A DNA stretch of 64,000 nt. Source: Hyphomonadaceae bacterium (GTDB lineage: Bacteria; Pseudomonadota; Alphaproteobacteria; Caulobacterales; Hyphomonadaceae). This document shows positions 17,190 through 25,165 of the stretch, piece after piece. The DNA is taken from the NCBI GenBank assembly GCA_022844345.1, contig JALHLU010000009.1, positions 62,001-126,000 of the forward strand. Reading direction: 5' to 3'. The position numbers and the translations under genes were made by a program. The stretch's first letter is position 1. The number at the start of each line of letters is the position of its first letter. The notes under the pieces were generated by a model. That model was not told the DNA's origin, ran no database searches, and was given only the letters and a program-made list of their open reading frames with translations.

Positions 17190-18440
17190 TTGGCCGACGA
17201 ACCCCATCAGCCGGCGGCATCGCCGCCCGTACGCCGCCTGCCCCTGGCGGAGTTTGTCGCCATGACGGCGATGCTGATGGCGCTTAATGCGCTCGCCATC
17301 GACATCATGTTGCCGGCCCTTCCGCAGATGGGTGAGTATTTCCAGGTCAGCCAGGAGAATGATCGCCAGCTGATCATCATCTCCTATATGCTCGGCTTCG
17401 GCGTCTCGCAGCTGTTCTACGGCCCGCTGACCGATCGCTTCGGACGCCGTCCGGTGCTGTTCGTCTCGCTGTTCTTCTACATCGTCGCCGCTGTTGGATG
17501 CGTCTTTGCGCCGACCTTCGAGAGCCTTATCTGGGTCCGCGCCTTCATGGGCGCGAGCGCGGGCGGCAGCCGGGTGATCGCCGTGTCAGCCGCGCGCGAC
17601 CTTTATGTGGGCCGCCAGATGGCGAAGGTGATGTCACTGGTTATGATCGTCTTCATGTCAGCCCCCATCGTCGCGCCCTTCTTCGGCCAGATGATGCTGA
17701 AGGTGATGACGTGGCACGGCATCTTCTGGGCGCTGGCCCTGTTTGGCGTCGCCATGTTCATCTGGGTGCTGGTGCGGCTTCCGGAAACGCTGCCGAAGGA
17801 GCGGCGCGTTCCGCTCAACCTGCCCACCATGTTCCGGAACTATGGCAAGGTGATCCGCACGCGCGAGGCGCTCGGCTACACCATCGCCTCCGGCTTCCTG
17901 TTCGGCGGCCTAATGAGCTACATTTCTGCATCAGAACAGCTTTACCACCAAGTCTATGACACCGGCGACTGGTTCCCCCTGTGGTTTGCGGGCGCCGCAG
18001 TTGCCATGTCGGTGTCGAACCTGATCAACTCGCGCCTTGTCGAGCGGCTGGGCATGCGCCGTATTTCGCACACGGCGCTGATTGCCTTCGTGATCGTCAG
18101 CGCTGTCCACGCTGTCATCGCGCTGCAGGGGCCGGTTCCCTTCGAGCTCTTCTATGTTCTGGTCCTGATGGCGTTCTTCTGCATCGGCTTCCAGGGCCCC
18201 AACTACAACGCCATCGCGATGGAACCGCTGGGCGCCCTTGCAGGCTCCGGCGCCGCGCTGATCGGATTTGCCTCCTCCTTCGTCTCAGCCTCGATTGGCG
18301 GGGCGATCGCCCACCAGTTCGACGGCACGGTCACGCCCATCTTCATCGGACACTTCATACTGGGAGCTCTCGCCCTGCTGGTGATCTTCATCACCGAACG
18401 CGGCAAGCTGATGCAGTCGCACGCGGCGGCCAAGCACTGA
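17190..18440 (+). CDS. Bcr/CflA-type MFS drug exporter
   Basis: 416 residues, twelve predicted membrane segments. The family opening LPLAEFVAMTAMLMALNALAIDIMLPALPQ and the loop 2-3 motif GPLTDRFGRRPVL identify the drug:H+ antiporter Bcr/CflA group. Only a TTG at 17190 offers a start that keeps the whole first membrane segment with its leader; the nearest upstream ATG (17172) is followed at once by a stop codon. Export substrate unknown. The gene is divergent from the amidohydrolase and is followed by a structured 55-base element and a GST gene. Confidence 0.85.
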   Translation: MADEPHQPAASPPVRRLPLAEFVAMTAMLMALNALAIDIMLPALPQMGEYFQVSQENDRQLIIISYMLGFGVSQLFYGPLTDRFGRRPVLFVSLFFYIVAAVGCVFAPTFESLIWVRAFMGASAGGSRVIAVSAARDLYVGRQMAKVMSLVMIVFMSAPIVAPFFGQMMLKVMTWHGIFWALALFGVAMFIWVLVRLPETLPKERRVPLNLPTMFRNYGKVIRTREALGYTIASGFLFGGLMSYISASEQLYHQVYDTGDWFPLWFAGAAVAMSVSNLINSRLVERLGMRRISHTALIAFVIVSAVHAVIALQGPVPFELFYVLVLMAFFCIGFQGPNYNAIAMEPLGALAGSGAALIGFASSFVSASIGGAIAHQFDGTVTPIFIGHFILGALALLVIFITERGKLMQSHAAAKH

Positions 18441-18452
18441 TTGCTGACGAGG

Positions 18453-18507
18453 GCGGTAGGTCATAGGAATTGCTATGGCGCCGGCGCGAAGGGCCGACAC
18501 CTACCGC
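18453..18507 (+). ncRNA. candidate structured leader upstream of GST gene (three-way junction)
   Basis: GCGGTAGGT (18453-18461) pairs perfectly with ACCTACCGC (18499-18507). Between the arms CATAG-GAATTG-CTATG (18462-18477) and CGGC-GCGAAGG-GCCG (18482-18497) form two smaller hairpins, giving a compact three-way junction that fills most of the 87 bases between the MFS stop and the GST ATG. No T-run follows. It could be a cis-regulatory leader, an RNA processing site or a repeat; I cannot match it to a known riboswitch. Confidence 0.35.
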
Positions 18508-18527
18508 TTGCCGCCTTGAGGACCCCC

Positions 18528-19193
18528 ATGATCACTGTCCACCACCTCAACAACTCCCGCTCGCAACGCGTGCTGTGGCTGCTGGACGAACTCGGTTGCC
18601 ACTATGAGGTGAAGCGTTATGAGCGCGACGCCAAGACCATGCTGGCGCCAAAGGAGCTGAAGGCGATCCATCCGCTGGGCAAGTTGCCCGTCATCACCGA
18701 TGGCGACAACACGCTGGCCGAGACCGGCGCCATCATCGATTATCTCATGGAGCGCTATGGCAGCGGCCGCCTGATCCCGCCGTCCGGATCGCAGGAGCGG
18801 CTGCGCTACACCTACTGGATGCACTACGCGGAGGGCTCCGCGATGACCCCCCTTCTGCTGAAGCTGGTCTTCACGCGCATTCCGATGAACGCACCCGGCC
18901 TGATGAAGGGCATCGTGAAGTCCGTGATGTCAAAAGCGCAGGAGCGCCTCTCCGACCCGCAGATCAAGATGCACCTGGACTACTGGGATACTGAGCTGTC
19001 GAAGTCGCAGTGGTTTGCCGGCGACGCGTTTACGGCCGCCGACATCATGATGAGCTTCCCGCTGGAGGCCGCAGCCGCGCGGGCGGATGGCAAGTCGCGG
19101 CCGATGGTGAAGGCGTTCCTCGATCGCATCCATGCGCGGCGGTCCTATCAGGACGCGCTGAAGCGTGGCGGCCCCTACGACTACGCGAGCTAG
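18528..19193 (+). CDS. glutathione S-transferase family protein
   Basis: 221 residues from MITVHHLNNSRSQRVLWLL with GAGGA upstream; a longer in-frame extension runs through the structured element and is rejected. The thioredoxin-fold N-terminal domain has HPLGKLPVI (the cis-proline glutathione site) and LAETGAIIDYL; the catalytic Ser is probably in NSRSQR. The C-terminal helical domain contains WFAGDAFTAADIMMSFPLEA, the GST N-capping motif region. It conjugates or reduces electrophiles with glutathione. Five bases separate it from a LysE-type exporter gene, and a similar GST-LysE pair lies at about 28-29 kb. Confidence 0.9.
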   Translation: MITVHHLNNSRSQRVLWLLDELGCHYEVKRYERDAKTMLAPKELKAIHPLGKLPVITDGDNTLAETGAIIDYLMERYGSGRLIPPSGSQERLRYTYWMHYAEGSAMTPLLLKLVFTRIPMNAPGLMKGIVKSVMSKAQERLSDPQIKMHLDYWDTELSKSQWFAGDAFTAADIMMSFPLEAAAARADGKSRPMVKAFLDRIHARRSYQDALKRGGPYDYAS

Positions 19194-19198
19194 GCGCA

Positions 19199-19789
19199 AT
19201 GCAGCCGGGCTTTGCCGAGTTCCTGATCGCGGCCATCGTGATGGAAATCACGCCAGGCCCGAACATGACATGGCTTGCCCTCCTGTCGGCGCGCGAGGGG
19301 CGCATGGCGGGGCTGCAGGCGCTTGCCGGGATCGCGACCGGCCTTGCCCTGCTGGCCTTGGTGGCCGCAAGCGGCGCGGCGGCCCTGATCGCGGCATGGC
19401 CGCCGCTGTATCAGCTGCTGCGCTGGGGCGGCGTGGCCTTCCTGCTCTTCCTCGCGTGGGAGGCGTGGGTCGGCGAGAAGGAGGGCGCAGCGCAACCGGA
19501 CCAGCATCGCCACTTCCGTCGCGGACTGGTGGTGAACCTGCTGAACCCCAAGGCGGCTGCGGTCTACGTCGTCATGATCCCGGGTTTTGCCGGCCCCGGC
19601 GAGATCACGACCCAGATCATCATGACCGTGATCTATCTTGTCATCGCGTCGCTGGCGCACGGCCTGATCGTGGCGTTCGCGGGCAGCTTCCAGAAGGCTC
19701 TCGCCGACCCTCGCCGCGAACTGATCGTGCGCCGCATCTTCGCTATTCTGCTTGCGGGCGTTGCAGTGTGGTTTGCGGCGACTTCGTAG
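19199..19789 (+). CDS. LysE/RhtB family exporter
   Basis: 196 residues, about six membrane segments. The N-terminal EITPGPNMTWLALLSAREGRMAG is the LysE-family signature (PGPN), and RRGLVVNLLNPKAAAVYVVM is the second conserved block. The family exports amino acids or related small molecules from the cytoplasm. The start lies five bases after the GST stop (ATG at 19199), so the pair is probably one transcript. It converges on rlmJ, whose stop is five bases away. Confidence 0.87.
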   Translation: MQPGFAEFLIAAIVMEITPGPNMTWLALLSAREGRMAGLQALAGIATGLALLALVAASGAAALIAAWPPLYQLLRWGGVAFLLFLAWEAWVGEKEGAAQPDQHRHFRRGLVVNLLNPKAAAVYVVMIPGFAGPGEITTQIIMTVIYLVIASLAHGLIVAFAGSFQKALADPRRELIVRRIFAILLAGVAVWFAATS

Positions 19790-19793
19790 GCCG

Positions 19794-20678
19794 CTAGTGC
19801 GCAGACGCCGCCTGCAGACGCCACCCTGCACCGTCACCCTGCTTCATCAGCTCGCATAGCCATGGCAGCGCGGCGCGCAGGTGATCAGCGACGCCGAACG
19901 GCGCATTGGCGATGACGATCCCCGCGCCGGCCAGCTTGCCCTCGCCGATGGCGCGCACCCAGAGATCGGCGGCCAGCACTTTCTCCGGCTCGATGCCGCC
20001 ATCCTCGATCAGCATGGATGCAAGTTCGGCGTCGAACGCAGCCACCTGGTCGAGATCCTTGATCGGGCGCCAGAACATATAAGCCCCCTGCGGCCAGCGT
20101 TTGACTGCGGCGCGCGCGGCCTTCAGCATCCAGTCGAAGTCCGCCTTGCGCGTCGCTGTGCCGACTTCGAATGGCGGATCGATCAGCACGAGGCCCCGCC
20201 GCTCGGGCGGCGGCAGGTAGGCAGGCAGCGCCTCGAAACCATCGCGCTGCTCGATCTTCACGCGCTTGTCGCGCCCCATCGCGTCACGCAGCAATACGGT
20301 GCTGGGCTCATGCAGTTCACAGAGGCGGAGCGCATCTGTCTCGCGCAGCATGCGCTGGGCGATGAAGGGCGAGCCGGGATAATGCTTGAGGCCGCCCGCA
20401 TTCATGCTGCGGATGATGTTGAGCCATGGCGCAAGCGCGTTGCGGACATCCTGCGGCGCGCCGCGTTCGGCATCCCACACGCGGCCAACGCCATCCTTCC
20501 ATTCCGGGCTGCGCTCGGCCTCGTCGCCCTCGAGATCGTAGGCCCCGATCCCGGCATGGGTATCGATGTAGCGATAGGGCGCAGGCTTCGCATTCAGCCG
20601 GTCGAGGCACAGGGCCAGCGCTGCGTGCTTCACCACGTCGGCGAAATTTCCGGCGTGAAAGGCGTGACGGTAATTCAG
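19794..20678 (-). CDS. rlmJ: 23S rRNA (adenine2030-N6)-methyltransferase RlmJ, apparent CTG start
   Basis: 294 residues if started at CTG (20678). Family members begin MNYRHAFHAGNFADVVKH; here the same residues are encoded directly after a CTG, preceded by GGAG at good spacing. No ATG, GTG or TTG exists between that CTG and the upstream in-frame stop (20712-20714). The first conventional start (GTG, 20636) would delete the conserved NYRHAFHAGNFAD, which helps bind substrate. Other motifs: DTHAGIGAYDL, VLIDPPFEVGT (the DPPF catalytic motif) and MFWRPIKD. RlmJ methylates A2030 of 23S rRNA. A sequencing error ATG to CTG is the alternative. Confidence 0.85.
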   Translation of the reverse strand: MNYRHAFHAGNFADVVKHAALALCLDRLNAKPAPYRYIDTHAGIGAYDLEGDEAERSPEWKDGVGRVWDAERGAPQDVRNALAPWLNIIRSMNAGGLKHYPGSPFIAQRMLRETDALRLCELHEPSTVLLRDAMGRDKRVKIEQRDGFEALPAYLPPPERRGLVLIDPPFEVGTATRKADFDWMLKAARAAVKRWPQGAYMFWRPIKDLDQVAAFDAELASMLIEDGGIEPEKVLAADLWVRAIGEGKLAGAGIVIANAPFGVADHLRAALPWLCELMKQGDGAGWRLQAASAH

Positions 20679-20799
20679 GTTACTCTCCGGCGGCCTGGCT
20701 GGATGACGCAGTTATCATCGGTCTTGCAAGAACGGAAACTTGCGTTCGGCGCAACCCTGCCTAAGTCAGCCTGCAGTGCAACTTTCCCGGAGGGACGAC

Positions 20800-21144
20800 G
20801 TGCCGCTTTTCCTGTGCCCGAACGACAACTCGCAGATGCAGAAGATTTCGCGCGAAGGCGTCGATATCGATATCTGCCCGTCCTGCAAGGGCGTGTGGCT
20901 GGATCGGGGGGAGCTAGACAAGCTGCTGGTGGCCGAGCGCGAGGAATCCGAAAAGTCGATGCAGGCGCACCGCAAGTTCCAGGAAGAAGTGAAAAGCTTC
21001 GAGCGCAACCCGGACGAGTGGAAGCGCAGCCACAAGTACGATGAAGGCCAGAAGCGCTATCGCTATGACGGCGACGAAGACGACGATGATCGCGGCCGCC
21101 GCCGGCGCCGGGGCGGGTTCGACCTTTTCGACTTGTTTGATTGA
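20800..21144 (+). CDS. TFIIB-type zinc ribbon protein
   Basis: 114 residues from a GTG with GGAGGG five bases upstream. The N-terminal zinc-ribbon reads LCPNDNSQMQ, then GVDIDICPSCKGVWLDRGEL, the zf-TFIIB signature (CPxC, GVWLD.GEL). The first knuckle is CPND rather than CPxC, a variant I recall in this family. The remainder is highly charged, with aspartate-rich and arginine-rich runs (DGDEDDDDRGRRRRR) and a repeated FDLF at the C-terminus. Function unknown; such proteins are often small and abundant. An earlier start 20 codons upstream lacks a ribosome binding site. Confidence 0.8.
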   Translation: MPLFLCPNDNSQMQKISREGVDIDICPSCKGVWLDRGELDKLLVAEREESEKSMQAHRKFQEEVKSFERNPDEWKRSHKYDEGQKRYRYDGDEDDDDRGRRRRRGGFDLFDLFD

Positions 21145-21153
21145 TGCGCCGGT

Positions 21154-21915
21154 CTAGTCGCCGAACCCCGGGTCAGTGTGATCCGGGTTGAAGCCCAGGC
21201 GGCCGACGCTGTCGTGCAGGCCGCCAAGACTGGCTGCGCCGCCGGCATCCTCCCCGTTATTGTCCACGGCATGCGCGCCGGTGAGCGTCCTTCGCTCCCC
21301 CGGCTCGCAGCCAACCCGATAGGGGCAGGTCGGCATGTAGTCCGCAAAGTGCTGGGCCAGGTCGTCCTTGGAGCGCGGCAATACGCTGTCCATCGGGCCA
21401 ACGCGTGCGGCCAGATCACTGGGACAATCCTTCGGCTTCGGCCCGTAGCGGTTCGTACACGGATCCCCCTTCGCCAGCCCCTGCAGGCCGGCGGGACCCG
21501 GACCGGTCATCACGCTCGGCGGGATGTAGACGCTGTCGCTGTCAGGCTCTCCGCCTGGTGCAGGCGGCGCGCCGGTGCCGGGCTGCTGTGGCCGCTTTCG
21601 CGGATCGGGAATGGCTGGCGCTGAGGGCGACGGCATGTCTGTGGCGGCGGGGCGCGGGGCCGGCGCGCGCGGCGGGGTGACGCCTGCCTCCGGCATAGCG
21701 ACCTGCTCCGGCGGCAGGTTGACCAGCTCGATCGCGATGAATTCCTCGGGCTCGGTGATGGGCTGGGAGCCAGACGCCACACCAAGCGTGGCGGCTACCA
21801 GTGCGGCGGCAACCAGGTGAAAGACAGCCGATCCCGCCGCCGGCGCATGCCTGCGCCAGCCGGGCCACGCAGCCACTTCCCGGGCCCGTGCACGAAAGCT
21901 TGCCGAGATATCCAT
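21154..21915 (-). CDS. TonB-like single-pass membrane protein of unknown function (paralog A)
   Basis: 253 residues. A short cytoplasmic arm (WPGWRRHAPA) precedes one membrane segment (about 28-48, SAVFHLVAAALVAATLGVAS), then a proline-rich periplasmic linker (about 75-135) and a C-terminal domain with four cysteines in two pairs (PCTNRYGPKPKDC and MPTCPYRVGC). It ends HDSVGRLGFNPDHTDPGFGD. The N-terminal topology resembles TonB, but no recognisable TonB C-terminal domain is present. It is clearly paralogous to the next gene upstream (21978-22724), about 60 bases away on the same strand. Function unknown. Confidence 0.75.
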   Translation of the reverse strand: MDISASFRARAREVAAWPGWRRHAPAAGSAVFHLVAAALVAATLGVASGSQPITEPEEFIAIELVNLPPEQVAMPEAGVTPPRAPAPRPAATDMPSPSAPAIPDPRKRPQQPGTGAPPAPGGEPDSDSVYIPPSVMTGPGPAGLQGLAKGDPCTNRYGPKPKDCPSDLAARVGPMDSVLPRSKDDLAQHFADYMPTCPYRVGCEPGERRTLTGAHAVDNNGEDAGGAASLGGLHDSVGRLGFNPDHTDPGFGD

Positions 21916-21977
21916 GCGCCCTTTCTGACGCAGTTCAGTGAAGTGGCCGCATTAAATAAAAGGCCGGCATCACGCGT

Positions 21978-22724
21978 TCAGTCCCCGAAACCACGGTCGA
22001 AATGGTCTGGATTAAAATCAAGCCGGCCAACGCTGTCATGGATGCCGCCCAGTTGCTCCGCTCCCGCTGAAGCAGGCGATTGTGGCGGCGGCGCCCGCGT
22101 TCCGGCGGGCGAGATGTATTCGCGCTTCTCGTCACAGCCGACGAGATAAAGACAAGTCGGCATGTAGGCGCCGAAATGCTCGGCCAGTTCGAGCCTCGAC
22201 CGAGGCATCAGACTATCCTTGTCGCCGGTGCGCGCGGCAAGTTCTTGGCCCGCGCACTCCTTCGACTTGGGACCAAAGCGCGCGGCGCATTCATCCCTGC
22301 CCATCAGCCCGGCAAGACCCGGCGGAGTCCCCGGACCGATCAGCACGGATGGCGGTCCGAGATAGACGCTGTCGCTGTCAGCCGGGCCGCCCGGGGTGGA
22401 AGGCGTTTCCGGCACAAGCGGCGTGTGGCGGGGCCCGGATATGGATGGCGCCGGCTCGGTGGCGGTTGGGCGTGGAGCCGGCGCGCGTGGCGGCGTGACG
22501 CCTGAGGAAGGCGGAGGGATTTCCTCGGGCGGCAGGCTGACCAGGTCGATAGCTAGGAATTCTTCATCGGGGGCGTTTGTTGCTGGCGCCCCTGCAGCCA
22601 CGCCAAGCGTCGCTGCAATGAGCGCTGCGGTGACAAGGTGAAACGCTACCGATCCCGCCGCCGGCGCATGCCTGCGCCAGCCGGGCCAGGTCGCCACCAG
22701 CTGCAACCGCTCATCCCACATCAT
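21978..22724 (-). CDS. TonB-like single-pass membrane protein of unknown function (paralog B)
   Basis: 248 residues, same architecture as its downstream neighbour: WPGWRRHAPAAGSVAFHLVT leading into one membrane segment, a VTPPRAPAPRPTAT linker, paired cysteines ECAARFGPKSKEC and MPTCLYLVGC, and a nearly identical C-terminus HDSVGRLDFNPDHFDRGFGD. Conservation of both ends and of all four cysteines, with a freely diverging linker, suggests a folded disulfide-bonded periplasmic domain held off the membrane by an extended spacer. Arose by tandem duplication. I do not recognise the family. Confidence 0.75.
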   Translation of the reverse strand: MMWDERLQLVATWPGWRRHAPAAGSVAFHLVTAALIAATLGVAAGAPATNAPDEEFLAIDLVSLPPEEIPPPSSGVTPPRAPAPRPTATEPAPSISGPRHTPLVPETPSTPGGPADSDSVYLGPPSVLIGPGTPPGLAGLMGRDECAARFGPKSKECAGQELAARTGDKDSLMPRSRLELAEHFGAYMPTCLYLVGCDEKREYISPAGTRAPPPQSPASAGAEQLGGIHDSVGRLDFNPDHFDRGFGD

Positions 22725-22781
22725 CGCCGCGGACTATGCCCGGGGCGGCGACTGGCGTGGAAGCATGAAATTAGGCCGGGC

Positions 22782-23405
22782 CTAGAGGATTTCGGAGTGG
22801 CTCGTCACAATCTTGCCCACAAGCCCGTAAGCAAGGGCCTGCTCCGCGCTCATCCAGTAGTCGCGGTCCGTGTCCTTCTTGATCTGCTCAAGGGTCTGTC
22901 CGGTGGCGGCGGCGAAAATCTTGTTCAGGCGCTCGCGCATACGGATGATTTCGCGCGCCTGGATCTCGACGTCCGACGCCTGGCCGCCAACGCCGCCGCG
23001 GGGTTCGTGCAGGAGGAAGCGGGTGTTGGGCAGGCAGTAACGGTTGGCCTTCTCGCCGGCGGAGAAAATCAGCGCACCGGCCGAGGCGCACCAGCCGGTG
23101 CCGAGAATCTTCACCGGGGCGCGGACGAACTTGATCATGTCATGGATCATGTCGCCGCTCTCGACGTGGCCGCCGGGCGAGGACAGCACAAGCAGGATCG
23201 GCTTGTCGCTGACGGCCGAGTAGCCGAGCAGCTGGGCGCAGACCGAACGCGCGGCCTTGTCGTTGATTTCGCCGGTCAGAAGGATGGTGCGCGAATCGAA
23301 CAGCGCCTTTTCCAGCTGGGAGGAAGCAGCCTCTTCCTTCTTGCCCTCGGGGGCTTCGTCTTCGTCATCCTCGTCGAGGTGGAAGAAGTCGGGGCGATTC
23401 GTCAT
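22782..23405 (-). CDS. clpP: ATP-dependent Clp protease proteolytic subunit
   Basis: 207 residues from [24 protein letters not shown] upstream; a start 19 codons earlier is possible but unsupported. The catalytic triad is intact and correctly spaced: Ser108 (WCASAGALI), His133 (FLLHEPRGG) and Asp182 (DTDRDYWM). [20 protein letters not shown] forms the oxyanion region. The N-terminus replaces the usual propeptide with an acidic tail of about 30 residues, and the gene is not next to clpX, so it may be a second, divergent ClpP rather than the main one. Degrades proteins delivered by a Clp ATPase. Confidence 0.88.
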   Translation of the reverse strand: MTNRPDFFHLDEDDEDEAPEGKKEEAASSQLEKALFDSRTILLTGEINDKAARSVCAQLLGYSAVSDKPILLVLSSPGGHVESGDMIHDMIKFVRAPVKILGTGWCASAGALIFSAGEKANRYCLPNTRFLLHEPRGGVGGQASDVEIQAREIIRMRERLNKIFAAATGQTLEQIKKDTDRDYWMSAEQALAYGLVGKIVTSHSEIL

Positions 23406-23582
23406 GGAAGCTCCAATTGGGTCGTTCTCGCCATAGGTGGCGGTCCGGGCGTCCGGGGTCAATGGGCGGCCCGGGGCGTACTTGCGGCGGAGCTTGCCGC
23501 GCGACGGTTCCGGAACGGTAAAGACGCGTCAAGCCTGTGAAATCAACCACATGGTAAACGCCAGGCCCGGCCGCCCTACGCC

Positions 23583-24110
23583 TCAGTGCCCCGCGAACCA
23601 CACCAGATAGCTGACGTCCACGCCCTGCGCGGCAAGCTTGGAATCGCCCTGGAGTTCCGGCAGGCAGACGAGGAAGGCCGCCCCCGCGATCTTTGCCCCC
23701 GCCTTGCGGAGCAGCTTGATGGCGGCCATCGCGGTGCCGCCCGTGGCGATCAGGTCATCGACCAGCAGGACGCGGTCGCCCGGCGCGATGGCGTCGGTGT
23801 GCATTTCCATGGCGTCGACGCCGTATTCCAGCTCGTAGCTTTCGGTGATGACGTTGTGCGGCAGCTTGCCCTTCTTGCGCAGGGGCACGAAGCCAGCCGA
23901 AAGCTGGTGGGCGACGGCCCCGCCCAGGATGAAGCCGCGCGCCTCGATTCCAGCCACTTTGTCGATCTTGGCGCCGGCATAGGGCTGCACCAGTTCATCC
24001 ACAGCCTGGCGGAAGGCGCGCGGGTTCCCCATCAGCGTGGTGACATCCCGGAACATGATCCCCGGCCTGGGGAAGTCCGGAATGGTGCGGATCGCGTCCT
24101 TGAGTTCCAT
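23583..24110 (-). CDS. apt: adenine phosphoribosyltransferase
   Basis: 175 residues, full length. Begins [20 protein letters not shown] (the family N-terminus PDFPxPGIxFRD), then [17 protein letters not shown] and the PRPP loop [17 protein letters not shown]. Converts adenine plus PRPP to AMP, salvaging adenine released by MtnP among other routes; mtnP is encoded about 6 kb away, and prs provides the PRPP. Divergent from the MipA-like gene with about 160 bases between. Confidence 0.96.
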   Translation of the reverse strand: MELKDAIRTIPDFPRPGIMFRDVTTLMGNPRAFRQAVDELVQPYAGAKIDKVAGIEARGFILGGAVAHQLSAGFVPLRKKGKLPHNVITESYELEYGVDAMEMHTDAIAPGDRVLLVDDLIATGGTAMAAIKLLRKAGAKIAGAAFLVCLPELQGDSKLAAQGVDVSYLVWFAGH

Positions 24111-24271
24111 GCCATATCCTCAGTCGGTATCCGGCCTGAGTAGAACATGTCTGCGACAGGCGAAAGATGACGGTTCCCCACGAAACCTCCGCGCAGAGGC
24201 CTCTGTTCAAGCGATGGGCGATCCGGAGGGGGCGCGGCTGCGTATCCCTGCAGTTCATGCGGGAGTACACC

Positions 24272-25090
24272 ATGCGTCGAATCCTCACCACCACCACGTT
24301 GATTGCCGTGGCCAGCTGCCCGGCATTTGCGCAGGAGCGCACGGCGGATGAGGGCTGGGGTCTGATTGTGGGCGCAGGCGCCCTGCACTCGCCGACCTAT
24401 GAGGGCGATGACGAGGCGCGGCTTTCGATCCTGCCCAACATCCAGGTCAGCTATGGCGACCGGTTCTTCGCTTCCGTGCAGGAGGGGATTGGCTATCGTG
24501 TGATCAAGGACACGGGCCTCGAGGCGGGGCCGATCATGCGCGTCAAGTTCTCGCGCGATGAGGATGGCGATCAGCCATTCGCGGTGAACGGCGACGACAC
24601 GACCGACCTGATCGGCCTTGGCGATGTAGACACCAGCATCGAGCTGGGCGGGTTCGTGGAATATGACATCGGCCCGGTGACGCTGAGCGCCGAGGCGCGG
24701 CAGGCCGTGACCGGCCATGAGGGCCTGGTCGCTGATCTGGGCGTCAAATGGTCGGGCCGCGCCTTCCTGTTCGGGCCGCCCGTGATCTGGTCCGTGGGGC
24801 CGCGTGCGCGCCTGGTCGACGACACTTACAACAGCGCGTATTTCAGCGTGAACGCCACGCAGTCCGTTGCCTCCGGCCTGCCCGTGTTCGAGGCTGGCGG
24901 CGGGCTGCATTCGTATGGCATAGGCGCGACCGCCATCATTCCGCTGACGACCGACAACACCTGGTCGGCTGTCGTGGTCGCCGGCTATGACCGGTTGGAG
25001 GGCGACGCGGCTGACAATCCGCTGGTGCAGCTGCGCGGATCGGAAGAACAGGCGAGCATCGGCGTGTTCCTGTCCTATCGCTTCTTCTGA
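24272..25090 (+). CDS. MipA/OmpV family outer-membrane protein
   Basis: 272 residues from MRRILTTTTLIAVASCPAFA, chosen for the GGGAG six bases upstream and because it opens a signal peptide cleaved near AFAQ. The mature part reads as beta strands with the family pattern GWGLIVGAGALHSPTYEGDD, then ILPNIQVSYGDRFFAS, and ends in the outer-membrane C-terminal signature ASIGVFLSYRFF (terminal Phe). MipA in E. coli scaffolds MltA and PBP1B; OmpV-type homologues are porin-like. Function here is inferred from family only. Confidence 0.85.
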   Translation: MRRILTTTTLIAVASCPAFAQERTADEGWGLIVGAGALHSPTYEGDDEARLSILPNIQVSYGDRFFASVQEGIGYRVIKDTGLEAGPIMRVKFSRDEDGDQPFAVNGDDTTDLIGLGDVDTSIELGGFVEYDIGPVTLSAEARQAVTGHEGLVADLGVKWSGRAFLFGPPVIWSVGPRARLVDDTYNSAYFSVNATQSVASGLPVFEAGGGLHSYGIGATAIIPLTTDNTWSAVVVAGYDRLEGDAADNPLVQLRGSEEQASIGVFLSYRFF

Positions 25091-25165
25091 GGGTTCGCCC
25101 CCTTCGGCGTTTGACCCACCGGCAGCCGCATGCTGATCTCCCGACCTCATCGAGGAGTCGGGGCC

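Noticed and set aside
18441-18527. 29-residue N-terminal extension of the first GST
   Set aside because: It is translated from the structured inverted-repeat element, and the GST fold starts exactly at MITVHHL.
23406-23582. Heat-shock (sigma-32 type) promoter for clpP
   Set aside because: A CTTGAC-like box is present on the minus strand, but no matching -10 sequence occurs at a suitable distance.
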